DNA of 64,000 nucleotides from Sphaerolaimus hirsutus (Eukaryota > Nematoda > Chromadorea > Monhysterida > Sphaerolaimidae): assembly GCA_964036195.1 (NCBI GenBank), contig OZ038451.1, positions 22,275,927 through 22,339,926 on the forward strand, read 5' to 3'. How positions within the stretch are numbered: the stretch's first letter is position 1; each line of letters begins with the position of its first letter. Below the pieces are notes generated by a model that was given only the letters and a program-made list of their open reading frames with translations, was not told where the DNA came from and did no database searches. The translations under genes and the position numbers were made by a program. Shown one piece after another: positions 57,849-64,000 of this stretch.

Positions 57849-59206
57849 ATGCATAAACAATGGGCCGAAAATGTGGGTGGACCCAAGTGGTTGAGAACAC
57901 AGTACAACCTCCCCACAGAAGCATGGAAACAACATGTATTATTGAATGAACCAGCATACTATTTGAAAGGTCATCCATCCTGGAGACGGGGATTTGAGCG
58001 TCTGCCAATTCTTGTGAGTTTGCTACATTTATTTATTTTTATTATAATTTTAATTATTTAATTTAATTAATTTTCTAGGTTAGTGGACCAGATCGATTTT
58101 GGTCTGTCGATTTGATGGTAATGCCAGAGCGGGATGTACCAGTAAATGACAACCATCGCTATATATTTGTCTGCTGTGATGATTTTACAAATGAAGTCTG
58201 GCTTGAGCCACTTAAACAAAAGACAGGTGTTGAAGTGACACAGGCATTCAAAACTATAATGTCCAGGAATAATGGTCGTGCACCAATGAAGTTACGATCA
58301 GATTTTGATCGCTGCTTCACATCACTGCAATTCCAAAAAACACTCTATGAGGTATGTATTGTTGTTTCAATTCAATTACTGTTTGCACATGCCACATATG
58401 TACAGATAGATGCACATGCACATGCATATACGCAGATAAAGTGCACATTTGCACCAGCAGCTGAGGATGTCACGCGATTGCCAAAACTTGATAGTTTCAT
58501 ACGCAATATTCGAAAGCGCATTGAAATGTATTTCATTGCTGTTGAAGGTCAACAGCAACAACAACAACAACAACAACAGCAGCAGCAGCAGCGCAGATGG
58601 ATTGGTATACTTCCTGCAATTGAAAAGCAGATGAATACCACTCGCACGCGTGCACTATTTGGAGCTGCACCTGTGGAAGTGTCACAACCACAAAGTGCAA
58701 ATGCACATGCATTATTAATTGCCCGTCAGCTGCGGCATAGGCGGAGACGGGCACAGCCAAATACAGTATACACTGGCACTAGCCGAGAGGCGGCTGATTT
58801 GGCGCATGAGCGTCTATCAATGCTCACTGGCTGGGTGCGTCTTTCGAGGCCGCCCCCCAGTCATGGAAATCCAATTAAATTGGTTGCGCGTGAGCGATAC
58901 ACGCGAGAAGTGTTTCCTTTGGGTCGACGGTTTACGCAGCCAAATAAGCCAGATATATATCTCGTACTAGACCCCATGGATGAAAAATTAGAACGATTAC
59001 AAGGCCGCTTCTATAGACAGGAGTTGATTGCAGCTACACAGCCTGAAAGTACAAAGCCACCGCCATTGTTGCGATCAGCATCTCAGTCACAACAACAACA
59101 ACAACAACAGGATCAGGAGGATCAGACATTGTTATTGTCTCTAGAGGAGATTATTCAGCAGCAACAGGAGCAAGGTATTGCACCATCATATAATACTGTA
59201 TGTTAG
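57849..59206 (+). CDS. Retroviral-type (rve) integrase of the Polinton, 3 exons
   Basis: Inserts element DNA into the host genome. Exons 57849-58013, 58079-58351, 58436-59206, phase 0 throughout, 402 aa; the second intron (84 bp) contains no stop, so retention also stays in frame. N-terminus VGGPKWLRTQY ... FERLPI as in Polinton integrases; the core has FWSVDLM (first Asp), FVCCDDFTNEVWLEPLKQK and LRSDFDRCF (second Asp); the third catalytic position, normally Glu in E-R-F-N-R-T-L-K, reads LDSFIRNIRKRI with Asp. Then a poly-Q run, RRWIGILPAIEK and an SH3/chromo-like domain (GWVRLSRP ... YTREVFPLGRRF ... YLVLDP ... GRFYRQELI). Gln-rich C-terminus. A donor-like GTATGT at 59199 could link it to the frames at 59297 and 59604. 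Confidence 0.9.
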
Positions 59207-59296
59207 TATGTATGTATGTATCAGCATGTACATGGATATAATATTGATTTTTTCATTTGGATTTTTACTATTTTTTGTATTTTATAATCATTCCAG

Positions 59297-59459
59297 GGCG
59301 CGCGCCGCGTAAAGAGCGACGCCTGCGGCGCCGCAGCCCCGGCGAACCGCGTACAGAGGACCCGCCCCAAGCGTTCAGCGGTACGTTTTCGGATCGCCCC
59401 CGGAGGGGGCGGTCCGCAAACGTGCTGTCTGACGCTGCGCCAAATGGTACACACTGATA
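59297..59459 (+). other. GC-rich island, possible exon
   Basis: Very GC- and CpG-rich DNA abruptly bounded by AT-rich sequence, preceded by an acceptor TTCCAG and containing a donor-like G|GTACGT. All frames are open on both strands. It may be an exon extending the integrase or an insertion of host-type DNA. Confidence 0.35.
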
Positions 59460-59470
59460 TACACCATCAT

Positions 59471-59471
<1 letters not shown>

Positions 59472-59518
<47 letters not shown>
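59472..59518. repeat. (TG)n microsatellite
   Basis: About 22 uninterrupted GT dinucleotides, followed by an imperfect CACA-rich stretch to 59598. Confidence 0.95.
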
Positions 59519-59519
<1 letters not shown>

Positions 59520-59601
59520 CTGTATACACATACACGCATACACACTGGCACACACACGCATAAAAAACCATATACACACATACACACACACATACGTGCA
59601 G

Positions 59602-59834
59602 ATGTGGCGGCTCAAACTCACACGCCTACGCCTGCAGCTGGCATTCGTACAGCTGCAGTTAACCCGATTACTCATACAACAACGGAGGCATCATCACCTG
59701 CAGCATCACTACCAGATGAGAATGTCATTCGGGGGGCAGGCAGCAGAACAAGAAATAAGAAAAGAAATAGAGAGAAAAGTACAAATCGAGATGGTCCCTC
59801 ACGATATGCACTACGCCCGCGCAATAAGACATAG
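59602..59834 (+). CDS. Possible terminal exon, basic Thr/Ala-rich
   Basis: After acceptor CGTGCAG, the frame starting at 59604 reads VAAQTHTPTPAAGIRTAAVN then a basic tail (TRNKKRNREKSTNRDGPSRY) ending LRPRNKT and TAG. It could be an alternative C-terminus of the integrase or a separate small gene; a second frame is also open, so the assignment is weak. Confidence 0.35.
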
Positions 59835-59886
59835 CCACAATGCATGTTGTACATGATGCTAAAATGATGACTATTGATACTATATA

Positions 59887-59946
59887 TATGTATGCATGTA
59901 TGCATGTATGTATGTATGTATGTATGTATGTATGTATGTATGTATG
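59887..59946. repeat. (ATGT)n microsatellite
   Basis: Tandem ATGC/ATGT tetranucleotides, about 14 copies, between the possible integrase tail and the next gene. Confidence 0.95.
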
Positions 59947-60202
59947 CTAATTGTTATGGTGAATCACCATGTATATTGCTGTCTGCCTCTATATATAAAA
60001 GAGACTTAAAACATGTATTCAATTCATTATTAGGAATGTATGTTTACATTTTTAATAGATTGATAAATAACAGTAACAATAGTGGTAGGTGGCATCTTTC
60101 TCTTATTATTATTATTATTATTGTTGCTGTTTTAATTACACTGTTATCATTATTAGCATAGCTGGAACAACTTCTTCGAGTGACTACAATAAATTTCAAA
60201 TT

Positions 60203-61449
60203 ATGCGACAAATTGTCTATCTTAGCTCCGACCGACAGTGGAATGAAAGAACATCTGCGCCAAACTTTTTTGCCAAGTTTCCAGCACGCCCACTTTCTCA
60301 AGAGTATCAACAACAACAACAATTACAACAACAGGAACAGGAACAGCACCGTGAGTCGTTATAAACTTGGAGTGATAGGTGGACACATTTTGCGTCTGAC
60401 ACGTGTACCACTACCATTACAGGCCCATCAGAAACAGCCACATCAATCATTGCAAAACCGTTCCCAATCGATGACGGTAGTACTGTTGTTTTGGAAGAAA
60501 CATTTACACGCTGTGCAGACTTACAAAATCGTGCCGACTATATTAGTCTTGTAGAGCTGGAATTGTGGGGTTCCCCGGTATTTGAAGGCAAAGATTCAGC
60601 ACCTGCATTTATTGTCTTTGATTGTGCTGGTACACTGACTTGGTGTCAAGTTGACATATCAAGTGTACTCTCATTTCCAAACAACAGTTCAGAGGAGTGG
60701 GCAAAAGTTGTAGAGAGAGAAATTAATGCAATCTTACACGGTGATGAGAGATTGAGTAAATTTGGCAGTCAGTTGAAGGAATTAGACCAGTCAACTGCAA
60801 TTCTGTTATCCCGACTGGAACCAGGATTCTTTACTTGGCTACAAAATGGTGCGAACAAGAACAAAAGCAAAAGGGACACTGAGAAACAAGCTAGGAGTAA
60901 TGAGCCTACAACAACCAAAAACAACAGACAGGAAAACAAAGACTCAGCCATTTCTGCCAAAAATGAGTCAAACACTGGACATGTCGAATCCAAATCTATT
61001 GACAAGCCCATCGCCAATGACAATAATGTCACCAACGTCAACATTGGGGGGAAGCAGGCAGAAAAAGAAGCACACAGGCAATGGGCTAAGAAAGGTGAAG
61101 GAAATACAGCAGCAACGGAAAAAGCCAGCATTAACAACAGGGGCGGGCCGAATGAATCGACGTATTTGTCCTCTGAGAAACGAGGCAGTCGGGAGCACAT
61201 CGAAGCTAGCACACTTCACAACATGGAAGTATCCACGGCCGAGGAACAATCTACGGATGGCAAAGTTACAACAATCAGCGGGACCACAGCTGCAGCAGAA
61301 AAAGACATCACAGCCAGTCAATCAGGTGGTGACAACGGCGAATATAACAGCGGGAACGAGTGGAATGGGCGCTGGAGCGACGGGAAAGACACAACCATGA
61401 ATGACAGTGAAAATGAGGACAATGTCAACATTGTTGACAATGATGCTGG

Positions 61450-61480
<31 letters not shown>

Positions 61481-62690
61481 AATGTCAGCAGCCTTGACAC
61501 AGAGAATGGCAGTGATGCGGGCCACGATGAAATCGATGCAGATTTTGATGTGGTTGGTGGTGATGATAATGACAATTTTAGTAATGCAAGTATAATTACT
61601 CTACCACGAACACCACCAACACCAAAAAGAAATACGTCCCACATTTTTCAGAATGAGCATACCAGGATGCTACTAAGGTATAAACGGCAACTCAAGCCGA
61701 GAGAGATGTATCGTATCAAAAAGAGACAAATTCAAGATCGCCCACCCAGCCCACAAATGAACATTGACTTGAGTGAGGAAAGGTTGAACAGAGGACTTGG
61801 CAAAATCAAACAAATTCTCAAAATGAATGCATATAAAATGCCGGATGAATGGATATCAAATGTAACTACATCAACGCTTGACTACTGGCTGCTGAAAAAG
61901 TTGAAAGAAACATTAATAATGCATGTCAGAATGTCAATAAGTGATGCAGCAATAGTTGTTGCGGATATGGCATTGGAGAGCAGTCCATTGACTGGAGATG
62001 CAGCACGCACAAATGCATTGGCGTTTGAATCAAGTGCAGAAACGCCATCTTTGATTGGTGTACGGCGTTTTGCAATCAAAAATCCAGATACAAATCTTGT
62101 CACCAGAATGTATATGAGTGAAAATCTGGCAGCGGAATTGGGATTTGTCACTGTGACATCAGGTGGCAATGTTCCAGCTAATCAGATTGACTGGCATGAT
62201 TCAAGCAATGTTCAATATGGCTTTAACAGCAAGACAAGTCGTGTTTATGCAACGGTACCACATCAACTGGAACTTCGCCGCCGTGTTCAAGTGCGGTGTG
62301 ATAGTGTTGAACCAATGTGTGCAGTGTTTCAATCAGAGGAAAAACCACTCCTAGCTGTTTTTTCATGGAAGCCATCGCTTCATACTCCCGATAGCGGTGC
62401 CAATGCTTGGATGGGCTCACGCCGAGTTTATGTCTACGAGCCACAAATGCCACACTTTGTACAGCTAAAACAAGTATGTTTTTTATGCCATTGCTTTTTT
62501 CTAGTGCAGCATACATTTACCTACATTTATTATTGCATTATAGATGCCAACTAGCGGCTGCGAAAGAGGGCTAAAGTTGACGCTGTACAATCACTGGGGG
62601 AAGCCATTCCGCGTCAACGGGCTTGTTTTTGCACGCTGTGCCCTGACTGGTTCAAATGAAGGTGGCACTGCTGATACAAACTGGATATAA
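60203..62690 (+). CDS. Minor-capsid (penton)-like protein with a large acidic insert, 3 exons
   Basis: Exons 60203-60350, 60423-62473 and 62544-62690 total 2346 nt (781 aa) with exact phase. The N-terminus MRQIVYLSSDRQWNERTSAP followed by FFAKFPARPL resembles the 'YVxLxSN...NTxxxFxxxLxxPL' start of Polinton minor capsid proteins; ISLVELELWG matches the following strand. The last two exons (RRRVQVRCDSVEP, then RRVYVYEPQMPHFVQL, LKLTLYNHWGKPFRVNGLVF) match the C-terminal jelly-roll strands of that family. Residues about 195-400 are an Asn/Lys/Glu/Asp-rich insert including ten consecutive Asp codons. The family is usually about half this length. The insert would probably be surface-exposed or disordered. 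Assignment by fold pattern, no search run. Confidence 0.68.
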
Positions 62691-62840
62691 TAATCTCCAT
62701 AGTCTTTCATTGTTAACATGTTTTTATAGGCTGCCACCATTGTTGTTACTACTGTTATTATTGTTATTTTGCAATCTTTTTCAATGTATTTCTCATGTTA
62801 TTTTAATATGATCCCCCAAATACTATCCAATGTATTTGCA

Positions 62841-63407
62841 GTAACATCTAGCACCTACGAGACTTATTACCATTCAAAGCTGGCGACAAGAGGGCGATAC
62901 TGTGGCCGATCAAACTTTCTATCATCGGCAGGCCACCAGATTACTAGCTGTAATTCTTACTTACAATTTGCCCCTCGTGGTACTCACTGGTTTGATAATA
63001 TGGCCAATGTTCCAGACGGTATTTTTACCAAAGAATATTGGGCACAACAATTCAATCAAAACATTGGCGATTTAGAGTCTACAAATAGAGACAAATGGTC
63101 AAGCGCAATGCTCTCTGAGTTGTCATCTCAAAAGTTGATAACTCCAGGCCCCCAGGATAAATCTGATGTGAACCTTCAACAGCAGCAAGAGCAATTTCAG
63201 AAAGAAACTGGTGAACCTGCAGCTCCAGCTGGTGATTTACATTCACAAAGACCACCGACAACAACAAATGTCAAGAAAAGTGGGGGTAAAAATAAACAAG
63301 GACCTATTCAATTAGTGCAACCGCCACAAGGTCGTAATTGTAATAAGTCTGCAACAACATCTACTGCAAATACTGCTGGAATAACTGTTTCTACTGAGTG
63401 GCTGTAG
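62841..63407 (+). CDS. Unknown element protein, Gln/Pro-rich tail
   Basis: Frame open from an acceptor-like TTTGCAG at 62834-62840 (or from ATG 62811) to a stop at 63405-63407. The first part (YETYYHSKLATRGRYCGRSN then FLSSAGHQ) has the spacing of the 'Y-x-x-GxxxQRGxGxGxxF' start of a small Polinton membrane-active/virion protein, but the match is loose. The middle contains WFDNMANVPDGIFTKEYWAQ; the tail is Gln/Thr/Lys-rich. Placed between the penton-like gene and the putative major capsid gene. Confidence 0.45.
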   Translation, partial: VTSSTYETYYHSKLATRGRYCGRSNFLSSAGHQITSCNSYLQFAPRGTHWFDNMANVPDGIFTKEYWAQQFNQNIGDLESTNRDKWSSAMLSELSSQKLITPGPQDKSDVNLQQQQEQFQKETGEPAAPAGDLHSQRPPTTTNVKKSGGKNKQGPIQLVQPPQGRNCNKSATTSTANTAGITVSTEWL

Positions 63408-63749
63408 TTTATGATTGTTCATGTGAAAAATATACAGTCAAATTGAGTGTGGCATCATGGTTTTAATTAGCATTCTTAAACTTATGTTTTTATGTCTTTT
63501 AGTAAAGAGCTGTTTTGTAACGTTTTTTTATTTTGCATGTTTTATTCTTTTGTTTTTGTTACACCGTTTGTTGTTTTGATGTGTTGATCATGAAGTGCAA
63601 ATGAACCACTAGAAAGTTTGAAATTATGTGCTACAGCATGTTTGTATGTGATTGTGGAAATCACATTCACTAAATATTTAAGTCTCCCTTCATTCTAGAG
63701 CTTGTATGACAGAATGACAGGTTATTTACAGTGACGAGGAAAAGATAGA
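63408..63749. other. Intergenic, no gene seen
   Basis: AT-rich spacer between two element genes; likely holds a 3' end and the next promoter, but no specific signal is defined. Confidence 0.4.
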
Positions 63750-64000
63750 ATGGCCTCTAATCATCCAGCTCGCATACTTAGCCCAAGAAAACAATTGCTG
63801 GATAGTGGATCTCATCTGTTACCGTGTCCACCAGAGTTTCGCCCCGGTAAAGCTTAAATGTCATTAAAATGTAAATGACATATATTTTTTTATAAATGCA
63901 TACATGCAGATGCATTGCCACCAACTCAAGCATATGTAAGCCATTGTGAAAGAGAGCAACTTCTACTAATTAGTGATGGAAGTGAGACATCGCCATGTAA
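63750..64000 (+). CDS. Possible start of the major capsid protein gene, truncated by window
   Basis: Exon 1 63750-63846 (MASNHPARILSPRKQLLDSG...) and exon 2 from 63910, joined in phase 1 across a 63-bp GT-AG intron, continue open to the window edge. Just after the junction comes ALPPTQAYV, which resembles the PPTQ(T/S)(S/A)(V/I) motif near the N-terminus of Polinton double jelly-roll capsid proteins. Position fits: capsid genes are commonly adjacent. Only about 60 residues are visible, so the assignment rests on one motif and context. Confidence 0.42.

Larger units (their letters stand above)
45300..64000 (+). mobile_element. Polinton/Maverick (adintovirus-like) element with spliced genes, right end outside window
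   Basis: Defined by co-located PolB, FtsK/A32-like ATPase, retroviral-type integrase and capsid-like genes, the hallmark set of Polintons. All large genes but the first run rightward. The left limit is placed between the last host-type repeat (44987) and the first element gene (stop at 45354); no terminal inverted repeat was recognised there, and the right terminus is beyond 64 kb. CAA/CAG (poly-Q/N) tracts and short AT-rich introns run throughout. The main enzyme frames are free of internal stops, which argues for recent activity, but transcription is not shown. Confidence 0.85.

Noticed and set aside
59268-59675. CVCVCV / HTHTHT frames
   Set aside because: They translate the (TG)n microsatellite.

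Overview
The window is nuclear DNA from an invertebrate animal. GC-rich host exons with canonical GT-AG introns sit in AT-rich DNA packed with non-autonomous DNA transposons. Two host genes are recognisable on the minus strand: a complete 12-exon PXK-type gene (PX domain plus pseudokinase, 26.6 to 21.7 kb) and the catalytic half of an astacin metalloprotease (39.5 to 38.5 kb). On the plus strand lie the last exons of a seven-helix receptor (2.2-3.0 kb), the 5' exons of an unrecognised basic/coiled-coil protein (4.3-7.1 kb), and further exon-like blocks (8.2, 16.3, 17.2-19.5 kb) that may belong to the latter. No tRNA, rRNA or CRISPR array was seen. The species cannot be named from this sequence.

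From 0 to 45 kb most non-coding DNA is miniature transposons, often nested. The main families are: (R1) TA-flanked palindromes with TACCGTA termini built from repeated short words; (R2) GGCGCC-rich elements with GTGATG(G/T)AAAA ends; (R3) palindromes with CCAGACCCTGTAAAATG ends; (R4) hAT-like elements with CAGAGTTG ends; (R5) and (R6) other hAT-like elements; a mariner-like foldback; and several large inverted repeats. Six insertions still carry recognisable 8-bp target duplications.

From about 45.3 kb to the right edge (where it is cut off) lies the most striking object: a Polinton/Maverick (adintovirus-like) element whose genes are spliced. In order it holds a minus-strand F-box-like gene, a divergent small gene, a protein-primed family-B DNA polymerase in 16 exons, a low-complexity RG/Q/N-rich gene, a Cys-rich protein with a duplicated zinc-ribbon-like module, an FtsK/A32-type packaging ATPase, two small genes resembling conserved Polinton ORFs, a retroviral-type integrase with an SH3/chromo-like tail, a minor-capsid (penton)-like gene with a large acidic insert, a further ORF, and the first exons of what may be the major capsid gene. 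Nearly all introns are 58-84 bp and restore frame exactly. Together the genes describe a self-replicating, integrating, virion-forming element: integrase inserts it, PolB copies it, and the ATPase and capsid genes package it. A protease gene and the terminal repeats were not found and may lie outside the window.
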